Source: JBFFZF01 sp050732695
GTDB taxonomy: Bacteria; Gemmatimonadota; Gemmatimonadetes; Longimicrobiales; RSA9
Direction of reading: 5' to 3'
Assembly (NCBI GenBank): GCA_050732695.1
Contig: JBOHRL010000121.1
Location: 1-64,000, forward strand
Length of the DNA stretch: 64,000 bases
Within the stretch, counting starts at the first letter, position 1. Each line of letters begins with the position of its first letter. Positions 1 through 10,194 of the stretch are shown here, in pieces. The notes beneath the pieces are model-generated. The model was not told the origin of the DNA. It saw only the letters and a list, made by a program, of their open reading frames with translations, and did no database searches. A program made the translations under genes and the position numbers.

Positions 1-2
1 CG

Positions 3-902
3 ATCGACAGAAAACGTCATGCGAAGCGAGTAGCCTGGGCGAACGGCGGCAGACCTGAGTTTACCAGTCATACGATCCGTGTTGGTGATGCGCGGGTAAT
101 GAAGGAGCTCAAGCCCGAAAGCGTTCATCTTGTAGTGACTTCACCGCCGTACTTTGATCTGGTTGAGTACGAGATCGCCCGCAGCACGCTTGGTCAGATT
201 GGCAATTCAACCAACTACGAGGCCTTCCTCGAGGAACTTGACCACGTTTGGAAGCGGTGTTTCGATGTCCTCGTACCGGGAGGCCGTCTGTGCGTTGTAG
301 TAGGTGATGTGTGCATATCGAGGCGCGAGGTTGGACGGCACCACGTAATTCCACTGCACGCGGACATCGCAGTCCGATGCCGGCAGATCGGCTTTGACTA
401 CCTCACGCCAATTCTCTGGTCGAAAATTGCAAACATGAGCACCGAAGTCGGCGGCAACGCCCGCTTTCTTGGTAAGCCATACGAGCCCAACGCAATCATC
501 AAGAACGATACGGAGTACATACTGCTCTTGCGGAAGCCTGGCAGCTACCGTAAGCCGACTGCGATGCAGCGTGCCCTCAGTCTTCTCGAGTCGGATGACC
601 ATAGGCGATGGTTCCGATCAGTGTGGACGGACGTTCGCGGCGAAAGCCGGCGAGCCGGGCATCCAGCACCGTTTCCAATCGAGATTCCCTTTCGCCTCGT
701 CAACATGTTCAGTTTTGTGGGCGACACCGTTCTTGATCCGTTCTGGGGAACCGGTACGACCACTCTTGCAGCGCTGCGCGCCGCGCGCTCGAGCGTAGGG
801 TACGAGATTGAGCCGGCGTATCTCACAATCGGCCGCGAGCGCTTCGCTCAGATCGACAACACTGTGGTACCACCGCGAATCTCGTTCGTTGGTGCCATGT
901 GA
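3..902 (+). CDS. DNA methyltransferase, SPPY (N4-cytosine/N6-adenine) type, 5' truncated
   Basis: The frame is open to the window edge, so the gene starts upstream. An ATG at 99 would remove the conserved stretch reading TIRVGDARVMKEL that precedes the catalytic motif, so it is unlikely to be the start. Motif IV reads TSPPY (nt 138-152), the form typical of N4-cytosine methyltransferases. The S-adenosylmethionine-binding motif I follows near the C-terminus as DPFWGTG (nt 735-755). Motif IV before motif I is the beta-class order. The stop overlaps the GTG start of the next gene (GTGA, 899-902), which encodes a nuclease-like protein, so this is probably the modification half of a type II restriction-modification system. 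Recognition sequence and methylated base cannot be read from the sequence. Confidence 0.9.
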   Translation: MDRKRHAKRVAWANGGRPEFTSHTIRVGDARVMKELKPESVHLVVTSPPYFDLVEYEIARSTLGQIGNSTNYEAFLEELDHVWKRCFDVLVPGGRLCVVVGDVCISRREVGRHHVIPLHADIAVRCRQIGFDYLTPILWSKIANMSTEVGGNARFLGKPYEPNAIIKNDTEYILLLRKPGSYRKPTAMQRALSLLESDDHRRWFRSVWTDVRGESRRAGHPAPFPIEIPFRLVNMFSFVGDTVLDPFWGTGTTTLAALRAARSSVGYEIEPAYLTIGRERFAQIDNTVVPPRISFVGAM

Positions 903-1654
903 ATGGACCCTCCGTTCTCGTCGACCACCTTCGACTGCGTGGCTACCACCCGCGATCAGACGCTCACAGCAATGCTATCTGCTCTGCGTTGGTAGCTGAC
1001 CTTTTGGATAACTGCGAAGGCATCCGCGTCAAGGCGGAACGAGGAGAGATTGTCGCACAGATCAACCATACAGTGACCAGAGGCCACGAGCGCTGGAACC
1101 TGGACCTGGCCATCGGCCCGGCAGCTACAGTCTCTACGCCACCAACTGGCCAACGCATTCGGTACGATACACCCGTCGTAGTTGAAGTAGCGGTTGAGGC
1201 AAAAGGTGTCATGACAGAGCACGGCAAAGCCCGACACAACCGCCTGCGAGATCTCCAAGCGTTTCACGGTCATGCGCACAGCTACAATGCCCGCGTCGTC
1301 GCCGCCGGCCTTGTGGTTGTTAACGTTGCAGAGTTCTTCTGGTCTCCCACGCGCGGCACCGGTGATATTTCCATTCATCGGAATCTCCAGCAGCTCGGTC
1401 GAGATACCGTTGACCTTTACCGAAGCATTCCCCTTCGCAACTCGCCGCATGATGGACCCGGCATTGAGGCATTGGCTGTGATCGTCGTGGAGCATGACAA
1501 TATCGCGCAGAATCCGGCGCCGCCTGTAGGTGCGCCTTCCGCCCAGACGACCCAGTTGGTTACAGGGCCACCAGCACCACCACCAGGCGATCCGCTCAAC
1601 TACTCGGCGCTGGTTCACCGAATCTGCTCTGCCTATCGCGAGCGGTGGGGTTGA
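899..1654 (+). CDS. Putative type II restriction endonuclease (PD-(D/E)XK-like)
   Basis: This 251-residue protein starts at a GTG overlapping the methyltransferase stop by 4 nt, so the two are translationally coupled. I do not recognise the family by overall sequence. It does contain a candidate nuclease core: Asp69 in a WNLDLAIG strand, then about 30 residues later a hydrophobic strand VVVEVAVEAKG with Glu100-Ala-Lys102, matching the D...ExK pattern of PD-(D/E)XK nucleases. A basic/polar helix (RHNRLRDLQAF) follows. The C-terminal third is proline-rich and less ordered. Size, coupling and motif all fit the cognate restriction enzyme of the upstream methyltransferase. Function is inferred; it could also be another nuclease partner. 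Confidence 0.65.
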   Translation: MNGPSVLVDHLRLRGYHPRSDAHSNAICSALVADLLDNCEGIRVKAERGEIVAQINHTVTRGHERWNLDLAIGPAATVSTPPTGQRIRYDTPVVVEVAVEAKGVMTEHGKARHNRLRDLQAFHGHAHSYNARVVAAGLVVVNVAEFFWSPTRGTGDISIHRNLQQLGRDTVDLYRSIPLRNSPHDGPGIEALAVIVVEHDNIAQNPAPPVGAPSAQTTQLVTGPPAPPPGDPLNYSALVHRICSAYRERWG

Positions 1655-2111
1655 ACGTCGCGGGTCCGCACACCGGCTTGCAGCATTGCGAGGCAATTTG
1701 ACTGTGTCAACATACCCTGGCCGAGGACGCGTCCGTAGACTCCGTCAAGTGGATCGTTGGGATTGGCATTCTGATTCAATCATGGTCGGGGCCGCGGACC
1801 GATCATCGACCAGATCGCGCAGTGTTATCGATCGGACGGTGTCAGGCAATGCAGAAGAGTTCGCGATGCTTCGCGCCCTTGGATCGGCAGGCAACGTGCG
1901 TATGCGCGAGTCAGGATTCGATCCGATCCCGTGAGCTGATCGATGCTTCGGTCGACTTCAGACCACGGTGATGCGGCGTTGCTTGCGCCCGGCCCGGGCG
2001 ACCGATTCTCGAATGACCCTGAACGCGTCACGTTGGGCGGAAGCGTCAGTTTCCCGCGTAACAAGGCCGGCCGGACAGCGCACGCGTCGGCTGGAAGGGG
2101 AGAACACCACG
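1655..2111. other. Intergenic stretch without recognisable gene
   Basis: About 450 bp between the putative restriction endonuclease and the isochorismatase-like gene. Open frames here (for example 1530-1934 and 1943-2158) have arginine/serine-rich translations typical of out-of-frame GC-rich DNA. I see no RNA gene and no clear repeat. It may hold the promoter of the downstream hydrolase. Confidence 0.5.
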
Positions 2112-2834
2112 TTGCAGCCGGATTGGGACCCGACTCGAGTCGCAGTCATCATCTGTGACATGTGGGACGCGCATCATTGCGACACAGCAGCCCAGCGTGT
2201 GGCCGAGATGGCGCCGCATATGAACACGGTCGTCTCACGTCTGCGTGCGCGGGGTGCGTTGATCATTCACGCTCCGGCCGGCTGCGTGGATTTCTACCGC
2301 GACACGCCTGCTCGGATTCGTGCAAGGCAGGCTCCCCGAGCGGAAGCGGCGGTGGTGATAGACTGGCAATCCTGGGACGCCAAACGAGAGCCCGCTCTCG
2401 CGCCGACCCTGATGGAACCGGGACCCTGTTCCTGCGATTCACCGGAACCGTGCTGTGGCCCCGGTCACGTCCATCCCTGGACGCGTCAGACTCCGGCGAT
2501 CGAAATCGCTCCGGAGGACGCCATGACCGATGACGGTCAGGAGGTGTTCAACCTGCTCGAGCATCGTGGCACCGAGGACGTCGTCGTCATGGGAGTCCAC
2601 ACGAACATCTGCGTTCTTGGTCGCCCGTACGGGATCCGACAGCTGGTATACCTGGGCAAGAGACCACTGCTCTGCCGCGACCTGACCGATTCCTTCCATC
2701 GGGATCCGCGAGGACACCTCTGGGGCACTGAAGCGGTTGTTGCTCACATCGAGCGATACTGGTGCCCCACAGTGACCAGCGACCAACTGGTGGGTGGAAA
2801 GCCTTTTCGATTCCAAGGCAGCAGTCAGGACTGA
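2112..2834 (+). CDS. Isochorismatase-family cysteine hydrolase
   Basis: The protein is an alpha/beta amidohydrolase of the nicotinamidase/isochorismatase superfamily. The first strand VAVIICDMWD carries the catalytic Asp. The nucleophile region is GVHTNICVLGRPYGIRQL, with Cys in the usual TNxCV context followed by the family's xxA/YGxRxL helix. The Cys-rich middle (CSCDSPEPCCGPG) is unusual. The substrate cannot be told; nicotinamidase-, biuret- or other amide-hydrolase roles are possible. The open frame extends upstream to an ATG at 1968, but that part looks non-coding. A TTG at 2112, about 10 nt after GGAAGGGGAG, gives a normal N-terminus just before the first strand. Start is uncertain, family assignment is firm. 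Confidence 0.85.
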   Translation: MQPDWDPTRVAVIICDMWDAHHCDTAAQRVAEMAPHMNTVVSRLRARGALIIHAPAGCVDFYRDTPARIRARQAPRAEAAVVIDWQSWDAKREPALAPTLMEPGPCSCDSPEPCCGPGHVHPWTRQTPAIEIAPEDAMTDDGQEVFNLLEHRGTEDVVVMGVHTNICVLGRPYGIRQLVYLGKRPLLCRDLTDSFHRDPRGHLWGTEAVVAHIERYWCPTVTSDQLVGGKPFRFQGSSQD

Positions 2835-2952
2835 ACTGGCCCGCCGCACTATACGCCTTCGTCGATGCGGACGATGGCGGGATCTCCTCCTTTCGGCTGC
2901 GATCCCTTGTTCGACAGTCGTGATACTTCGCCGGTATTTGCGACCTCGAGTA

Positions 2953-3327
2953 CTACCCGCGGACCGTCCTTATCAACGCTTCCATGTGATCCAGGTAGCG
3001 GCGCAGGGCGCGGCGACCCTGGTCGGTGAGCGCGTAGCGTGTGTGTGGGACGCGGCCCTCGAACGTCTTGGTGCACGTGACGTAGCCGCCTTCCTCGAGT
3101 TTGCGGGCGTGCACGGACAGATTGCCATCCGTGACGTCAAGGGCTGCCTTGAGATCGTTGAAGCTCATCGAGCGGTTCACGGCGAGGGCGCTGGCGATCG
3201 CGAGCCGCACTCGTTCGTGAATGAGCCGATCGAGGTCGGGCGCGATCGCCTGTCCGCGGACCGCTTTCAGTGTGGCTCCTTCCTCGACGGCCTTCTTCAT
3301 CTTTCTGGCGTGCGCGGCGTTACCCAC
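2953..3327 (-). CDS. Winged-helix transcriptional regulator (HTH_34/MarR-like)
   Basis: This is a 124-residue DNA-binding protein. The central part (RLAIASALAVNRSMSFNDLKAALDVTDGNLSVHARKLEEGGYV) is the helix-turn-helix plus wing of the HTH_34/ArsR-MarR-like fold. The pattern 'ALDVTDGNLSVHARKLEE' is characteristic of HTH_34 regulators, and a TRYALTDQGRRAL wing follows. The start is a GTG with a GAGGAG ribosome-binding site a few bases upstream. It overlaps by 8 nt the upstream membrane-protein gene, so the two are one operon. Such regulators commonly sit next to a membrane partner or transporter; whether it represses its own operon is not visible. Confidence 0.85.
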   Translation of the reverse strand: MGNAAHARKMKKAVEEGATLKAVRGQAIAPDLDRLIHERVRLAIASALAVNRSMSFNDLKAALDVTDGNLSVHARKLEEGGYVTCTKTFEGRVPHTRYALTDQGRRALRRYLDHMEALIRTVRG

Positions 3328-3916
3328 CGTGTCTCCTCGCGATCACGATTCCGAATCCGATCTGTAGACCGCCGAACCCGGCGGCCATGCAGGCATCGCC
3401 CCATGCCGGGAACAGCAGAGCGATCAGGCCGACACCAAGAAATCCCGCCCCCATGACCGGCACGGCCCGGACCGAGAACGCGCCGCCCGTTACGACTGCC
3501 GTTCCATAAAGCAACAGCCACACGCCCGGCAGCAAGGTGTGACTGCCAGCCTGCGCCAACGCGACAGTCAGCGCCGCGCCTACGACGACCGGCGTCGCGA
3601 AACTCAACACGAAACGCCTGCCCGGGCCCGAAAGCAGCGACGCGTTCGCACGTCTGGCCTTCCGCGCCATCGCCACCGCACCGACCGCCGCAGCAAAGAC
3701 TGCCGCCAGAAGCCACACCCTCAGCCATGCCACCGCATCCGGACGCTGCGCCACGGCCACGGGTACCGCAGCTAACGCGATCAACCCCATCCCGACGCCA
3801 CCCGCGCCCGGCACCGCCGTGAACGCGCTGGCGCGCTCCATGGCATCGCGGATGAACCGCAGGTTATCGATCGCGCGCGCGTGGATGGCGCGACTGGGCT
3901 CGGGTTGAGCGGTCAT
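3320..3916 (-). CDS. Integral membrane protein of unknown function, regulator partner
   Basis: A short cytoplasmic N-terminus (RAIHARAIDNLRFIRDAMERA) is followed by about six hydrophobic segments, ending in a basic tail (IVIARRHGG). I do not recognise a characterised family. The same arrangement, a small polytopic protein read just before an HTH_34 regulator, is recurrent in Acidobacteriota and Gemmatimonadota as far as I recall. Its stop lies inside the regulator's start region (8-nt overlap), arguing for co-regulation. An ATG at 3916 is chosen; a GTG at 3925 would add three residues. No signal peptide or catalytic motif is seen. Confidence 0.75.
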   Translation of the reverse strand: MTAQPEPSRAIHARAIDNLRFIRDAMERASAFTAVPGAGGVGMGLIALAAVPVAVAQRPDAVAWLRVWLLAAVFAAAVGAVAMARKARRANASLLSGPGRRFVLSFATPVVVGAALTVALAQAGSHTLLPGVWLLLYGTAVVTGGAFSVRAVPVMGAGFLGVGLIALLFPAWGDACMAAGFGGLQIGFGIVIARRHGG

Positions 3917-4057
3917 GGTAGCCACAGCGAAGGATGGCGGTGGAGTCGATGCATGTCAAGCACTTGGTGAAGCAAAGGCCAACCCAGGCAACAGCCCATC
4001 CATCGCGGGTCCCGGCCGACGTAGCCGGCTCCTGCATTCCGTCGTCAGATCCTTCAC

Positions 4058-6733
4058 CTACTCGGTCCCGCGGATCGCGATCAGCGGCTCGACGCGGGCG
4101 GCTCGCCGGGCCGGAATCCAGCAGGCAAGGAGTGCGGCGACCGACAGTGTGAGCGCAACAGCGAAGTATGTCAGCGGATCGAGTGTGCGCAGGTTGAACA
4201 GCAGCGACTCAAGCGCGCGTGATGCGACGGCGGCAGTAACGAGGCCGAAGACGAGGCCGAGCGCGATGAGACGGGCTCCCGTACTCAGGACCTCGCGGAG
4301 GACGCGCGCGCGATCGGCGCCGAGGGCCATGCGGAGCCCGATCTCGCCAGTCTGGCGGGCAACGACGAAGGCGAGCACGCCGTAGACGCCGATGAGTGCG
4401 AGGACCAGGGCGACAACAGCGAATGCGGCGAACAGGATGGTACGAAACCGTTCGTCGTCGAGGGACTGTCCGACGAGATCACGTAGAAGGTTGACCTCGG
4501 TAACAGCCAGTTCCGGATCGAGTTCACGGATGATGCGTCGGAGAGGGAGGGCGAGGGCGAGCGGATCGCCGGAAGAGCGGAGGGTGATGCGCATGTCACG
4601 TGCCCACTCGGCGGATCTGTGCAGTCGGTACATCTCGGGTTCGGCGCCGGCATTGAGACCGAATCGTTTGACATCCCCGACGATGCCGATGACGGTCATC
4701 CAGGGCACATCTTCGGCTGCGCGCCCGCGTTTCAATCGCTTGCCAAGGGCGTCCTCGCCTGGGAACAGCAGTCGAGCAGCGGACTGGTTGAGGAGGAGGA
4801 CGTTCTCGTTTGATGCGTCTTCGCGAGCGAAGGCGCGTCCGGCAATGATGGGGATGCCGAGGACGTCCAGGAAGTCATCGCGGATCGGCATCATCCCGAG
4901 CACGAGTTCCTCGCCCGGCGACATCGGTCGGCCTTCCGCCGTGACGCGACCCGACGCCCAATCCAGGGAGAACGGAACGGCCCAGGTTGCGCCGGCCGCC
5001 TCAACGCCGGGAATTGCACGGGCGCGATCGAGCACGGTCTGATAGAAGTTGTCGACGAGTTGGAACGTCGGATAACGCTGTGTCGGCGGTGTGACGCGCA
5101 TGATGAGGACGCGATCCGGTTCGAAGCCGGGATCCACATTGAGCAGACGAGCAAAGCTGTTGAGCAGGAGCCCGCTTCCGGTAAGGATCACAAGGGCGAT
5201 CGCGAGCTGAGCCACGACCAGAACGCCCAGGAGGCGATGCCGGGTTGCGCCGGCGAGGCCGCGTAATCCGTGACCGCGCAGGGCATCACCCGGATCGCGA
5301 CGTGATGCGCGAAGTGCCGGCAGGATGCCGAACAGGAAAGCACTCAGCAGCGTGACCGCAGCCGTGAAGGCGACGACGCGCAGATCGACAGCGATCTCGA
5401 TGCGGCGAGGCAGAGTCGCGGGCGCAAGTGAAACGAGGCCCACCGTGCCCGCCCAGCCGAATAGCAATCCGAGCGCGCCGCCGGCTGCGGCGAGAATGCC
5501 ATACTCGACGAGTAACTGCGCGATGATGCGGCGTCGTGGTGCGCCGAGTGCGGCGCGAACGGCGATCTCACGGCCGCGCGTCGTCGCACGCGCGAGCATC
5601 AGGTTGGCAAGGTTGGCACACGCGAGGAGCAACAGCAGAGAAACGGCGCCAAGCAGGACGTAGAGAACCGGACGCACATCGCCCAGCACGAGATCCTTGC
5701 GCGCCAGCACGGATACACCGCCACCTGCATTCTCCTCTGGCCACGCGGCGACGAGTCGCGCCATCACGTCGTCCATGCGTCGCTGCACACCTTCCAGCGA
5801 GACGCCATCACGCAAGCGCCCGATCACGTTCAGAAAACGCAGGTCGCGGCTCTGCTCGCCGGCAACCAGCGGGATCCACAAGTCAACGCCCGCACGCGGG
5901 AAACTGAACCCGGCAGGCATCACGCCGAGAATGCGGCGCTCGACACCGTCGATGCGAAGAGATCGCTCGAGAACACCGGGATCCGAACCCATGCGCTCGC
6001 TCCAGAATCCATGACTCAGGAGAACGACGGGCGGCGATCCCGGGGCATCGTCTTCCGGGCCGATGGAACGGCCAAACTCCGGAGCGTTGCCAAGAAGTTC
6101 GAGCAGGTTGCCACTCACCGGCTGAAGCGCCACGGCTTCCGGCTCGCCATCCACGACAACGGTCGCGGTCCCCGCGCCCGAGTACGCCGCCAGATCCTCC
6201 AGCCCCGTCTCGTCCGCCGCTTCACCCCAGTCCCGATAGTTTGGATAGGAGACAGGCAGCCGGACCGCTTCCGATTGCACGTTCGTCTCGAACAGATTCA
6301 CGAGCCGGTCACCATCGCGATGCGGTAACGGGCGCAATACCACGTCGTTCACAACCGTGAAAATCGCTGCCGTACAGCCGATCCCGACGGCCAGCGTCAA
6401 CGCGGCGAGCGCAGTGAAACCCGGCGTCTTCAACCACAACCTCACTCCGTGCCGGACATCCTCTACCACCGATCCCATCACGCCTCCTCGCCCGTACTCT
6501 GGTGTTATTGCAGGAGAATTGCGTCGCGCGCTTCGCCGCAGCCGCATTCCGGTCACAAGCACGTCCGCGACATCCCGTACCGCCCATTGCACGACGGCCC
6601 AACGGCCTCGCCGGGAACGAACGTCTGCAATACCGGCTGCGAAGCTCGACGCCATGTCCGCTCCGTGCGTCGCCCGGAACCCAGCAGGCAGAACGCGCAG
6701 CACGGACGCATACAGTCGTTCGATCGCGCGCAT
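4058..6733 (-). CDS. ADOP-type ABC transporter permease (MacB_PCD/FtsX)
   Basis: An 891-residue 'acidobacterial duplicated orphan permease'-type protein. The N-terminus (MRAIERLYASVLRVLPAGFRATHG) is the usual ADOP head. A first transmembrane helix (FTALAALTLAVGIGCTAAIF) comes next, then a MacB-like periplasmic domain, an FtsX membrane unit (about 360-480), a second periplasmic domain and a second FtsX unit at the C-terminus (IALIGVYGVLAFVVARQTGEIGLRMALGA). No ATPase gene is adjacent, as is typical. The PadR gene lies immediately upstream in the same direction. An ATG at 6769 would overlap padR by 29 bp; the ATG at 6733 fits the family start and has GGAG about 12 nt upstream. Substrate unknown; the family relates to MacB-type efflux. 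Confidence 0.92.
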   Translation of the reverse strand: MRAIERLYASVLRVLPAGFRATHGADMASSFAAGIADVRSRRGRWAVVQWAVRDVADVLVTGMRLRRSARRNSPAITPEYGRGGVMGSVVEDVRHGVRLWLKTPGFTALAALTLAVGIGCTAAIFTVVNDVVLRPLPHRDGDRLVNLFETNVQSEAVRLPVSYPNYRDWGEAADETGLEDLAAYSGAGTATVVVDGEPEAVALQPVSGNLLELLGNAPEFGRSIGPEDDAPGSPPVVLLSHGFWSERMGSDPGVLERSLRIDGVERRILGVMPAGFSFPRAGVDLWIPLVAGEQSRDLRFLNVIGRLRDGVSLEGVQRRMDDVMARLVAAWPEENAGGGVSVLARKDLVLGDVRPVLYVLLGAVSLLLLLACANLANLMLARATTRGREIAVRAALGAPRRRIIAQLLVEYGILAAAGGALGLLFGWAGTVGLVSLAPATLPRRIEIAVDLRVVAFTAAVTLLSAFLFGILPALRASRRDPGDALRGHGLRGLAGATRHRLLGVLVVAQLAIALVILTGSGLLLNSFARLLNVDPGFEPDRVLIMRVTPPTQRYPTFQLVDNFYQTVLDRARAIPGVEAAGATWAVPFSLDWASGRVTAEGRPMSPGEELVLGMMPIRDDFLDVLGIPIIAGRAFAREDASNENVLLLNQSAARLLFPGEDALGKRLKRGRAAEDVPWMTVIGIVGDVKRFGLNAGAEPEMYRLHRSAEWARDMRITLRSSGDPLALALPLRRIIRELDPELAVTEVNLLRDLVGQSLDDERFRTILFAAFAVVALVLALIGVYGVLAFVVARQTGEIGLRMALGADRARVLREVLSTGARLIALGLVFGLVTAAVASRALESLLFNLRTLDPLTYFAVALTLSVAALLACWIPARRAARVEPLIAIRGTE

Positions 6734-6740
6734 CGTGCGA

Positions 6741-7118
6741 TCAGCTCCGGCCCCGTGTTGCAGGCGCAAGCTTTCGCTCGGCGCCCAGCTCGATCAGCCG
6801 CGCCAACCGCCCAAGCTCGGCACGCGTGACTTCGCGGCCGAAGCGCGTAATTACGTAGTACTTGCGCCGCGCATCGTCACTCTTCGTTCTGCGACGTGTA
6901 GACTCCTCGATCAGGCCCTCCTCGATCATGCGCTGTAATGCCGCGTACAACGTGCCCGTCCCCGGTACGAGCCGGCCCTCGCTCTGCGCTTCGACGTCCT
7001 TCATGAGGGCGTAGCCGTGCAACTCACCGTGCGCGAGCGCGAGGAGGACGGCCAGCGAAAGCGGCGTCAGAGGCAAGAGCGATTCGGGCACCAGCAGCTC
7101 TGGCTTGCGCGATCCCAT
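6741..7118 (-). CDS. PadR-family transcriptional regulator
   Basis: A 125-residue PadR regulator. The PadR winged helix is plain: TPLSLAVLLALAHGELHGYALMKDVE, then the wing GTLYAALQRMIEEGLIEE and the KYYVITRFGREV strand. The C-terminal helix probably dimerises. The frame is open to an ATG at 7199, but the ATG at 7118 has a GGAGGAG site about 9 nt upstream and gives the normal family length. It is followed after 7 bp by the ADOP permease, a pairing very common in Acidobacteriota and Gemmatimonadota. It probably represses this operon; no operator is obvious to the eye. Confidence 0.92.
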   Translation of the reverse strand: MGSRKPELLVPESLLPLTPLSLAVLLALAHGELHGYALMKDVEAQSEGRLVPGTGTLYAALQRMIEEGLIEESTRRRTKSDDARRKYYVITRFGREVTRAELGRLARLIELGAERKLAPATRGRS

Positions 7119-7240
7119 CGGTCCGTACTCCTCCGTAGCATGCCCAGCGGCCAAGTTATTCCGTTGATAGGTATAGTGATGATCGGAATAGAGGGCCATG
7201 TCAAGGGTCGCTGTGGCCGCCGGGCGGGCGGAAGCGGCGA

Positions 7241-7350
7241 GTTTGCAGCTGAATGGAAACAGGTCGCACGGATTTCGGGGTTTGCAACGGTCTGAATGGA
7301 ATCAGGTCGGAGCGATTTCCCGGGTTTGCAACGGCGTGAATCGAGGCCGG
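7241..7350. repeat. About 2.6 copies of a ~43-bp direct repeat
   Basis: Three successive segments share the order TTTGCA...CTGAATGGAA..CAGGTCG...GATTTC.GGG. They begin at about 7241, 7281 and 7325; the last is partial. They lie in the 470-bp gap between the divergent padR and the small exported-protein gene at 7590. No open frame here looks coding. Regulator binding sites or a decayed repeat are both possible. Confidence 0.6.
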
Positions 7351-7589
7351 ACACTCGGGGGAGACGGAGAGCGGCGAGAGCGAAGCGTTCGTTACCTCGC
7401 CGTACCAGATTTCGTCCCGCGCGGTACGGGTTCCGCCCGAACGCGGATGTCATTCGGCCCAGGGTTGGGCGCTGAGCGCACCCGGGGCGTCTCACTTGAC
7501 GTAGGGCTCGGTGTCGCGACGCAAATGGCGCGACAGAGTGAAGCGCTCGCAACGAGCAGAACAGTGCACGCAGGAGCGGGAGGACGGAG

Positions 7590-8099
7590 ATGCGGAAAAC
7601 GACCCTGATGGTCATGGCAATGGGCGCGGCGCTGGTGGCGTCGCCATCACGGGTGACGGCAAGGCAGGGCCCGGCCGTGCGCGCAGTCGGTGAGGCGACG
7701 GCCGTGACGCCCGAGTCTCTGGAGCAGGAAGCGGAGGCGCTGTTCAGTTCTCCGAAGAAGTATGGCAAAGCGGTGAAGCTGTACGTCAAAGCAGCGGATC
7801 TGAGAGAACCCGGTGATCCGAAGCGCGTGACGGACCTTGTGATGGCTTCGCGCCTGAGTTTCTACGCGGGCAACGAAGTCCGTGGATTGGAGTTGATGGA
7901 GCGTGCGGCGGACGAGGCGCTGGCGGCGGGCGATGTGGTGCGATCGGCGAACGCCTACATCGATGCGTCTTTCCTCGCACGCGAAGCGGGCAACATGGAA
8001 GCCGTGCTCGAGCTGGTGGCGAAAGCTCGCCTGCTGACCGCGTCGCCACTGATTGCCGCGAACGACAGACAAGCGATACTCGCGCGCATCAACGCGTGA
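7590..8099 (+). CDS. Small exported protein, helical repeat-like, unknown function
   Basis: A 169-residue protein starting at an ATG preceded by GGGAGGACGGAG. The first ~25 residues (MRKTTLMVMAMGAALVASPSRVTA) form a Sec signal peptide with a likely AxA-type site near TARQG. The mature part is helical: residues around EQEAEALFSSPKKYGKAVKLYVKAADLR and EVRGLELMERAADEALAAGDVVRSANAYIDAS resemble degenerate TPR helices. I do not recognise a named family. It is monocistronic, followed by the G-rich repeat region. A periplasmic location is likely. Confidence 0.75.
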   Translation: MRKTTLMVMAMGAALVASPSRVTARQGPAVRAVGEATAVTPESLEQEAEALFSSPKKYGKAVKLYVKAADLREPGDPKRVTDLVMASRLSFYAGNEVRGLELMERAADEALAAGDVVRSANAYIDASFLAREAGNMEAVLELVAKARLLTASPLIAANDRQAILARINA

Positions 8100-8108
8100 A
8101 CGGCGGAC

Positions 8109-8517
8109 GTGGGCGCGGTCGGTAAAGAAAGACGGCGGGTGTTGGGTGTGGGCGGTAAAGAAAGACTGCGGGTGTGGGTGTGGGCGAGGGTGGTGGAAGG
8201 TGGGGGTGGGGAAACAGCGGGTGCAGAGGCGGGTGAGGAGGCCGGGTTGGGGGTACGGACCGGGTGGAGTCCGTACCCCTCGATCGCTCACGTTGCGGTG
8301 GTGCCCGGGGAGCGATGCGATTGGATTCGTGGAACTCTTCCGGTCGGCAGCTCTCATGCGCGGATTCGATCCAGCCGTCCGTGCGAACTGGTCGAGCGAC
8401 CCCGGCAGCGACAGCCCTCGCCGCAGTCCCCACCCGCCGCAGTCCCCACCCGCTTCACACCCGACGTGTCCCCACCCCCACCTTCCACCACCCCCACCCA
8501 CACCCGCCGTTGGTCGT
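8109..8517. repeat. G-rich inverted-repeat region with G-quadruplex motif
   Basis: This 410-bp convergent intergenic segment has a G-rich left arm and C-rich right arm. A 23-bp perfect inverted match lies at 8189-8211 and 8469-8491 (core GTGGTGGAAGGTGGGGGTGG), with looser matching outside it. The left arm contains GGG-TGT-GGG-TGT-GGG-CGA-GGG (8170-8190), a canonical G-quadruplex pattern, and two ~38-bp repeats that include GGTAAAGAAAGAC. The right arm has a duplicated CCCGCCGCAGTCCCCAC segment. Between the arms lie two hairpins (8250-8279 and about 8283-8316). No coding frame is convincing. It may act as a transcription-blocking boundary or be a small non-autonomous element. Confidence 0.6.
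8250..8279. terminator. Hairpin between convergent genes, possible terminator
   Basis: A perfect 11-bp stem (GGGGTACGGAC pairing with GTCCGTACCCC) with an 8-nt loop. It lies between convergent genes ending at 8099 and 8518. No T-tract follows in either direction, so any termination would be non-canonical. Confidence 0.35.
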
Positions 8518-10101
<1,584 letters not shown>

Positions 10102-10194
10102 GAGCGATGCCCGCAGTTAATTTGTTCAGCTTCACAGGAGGCGCGCCCCGTCTGCCAAACGCGGGGCTGCGAAGCGAACCGGAAGGAGGAGGAG

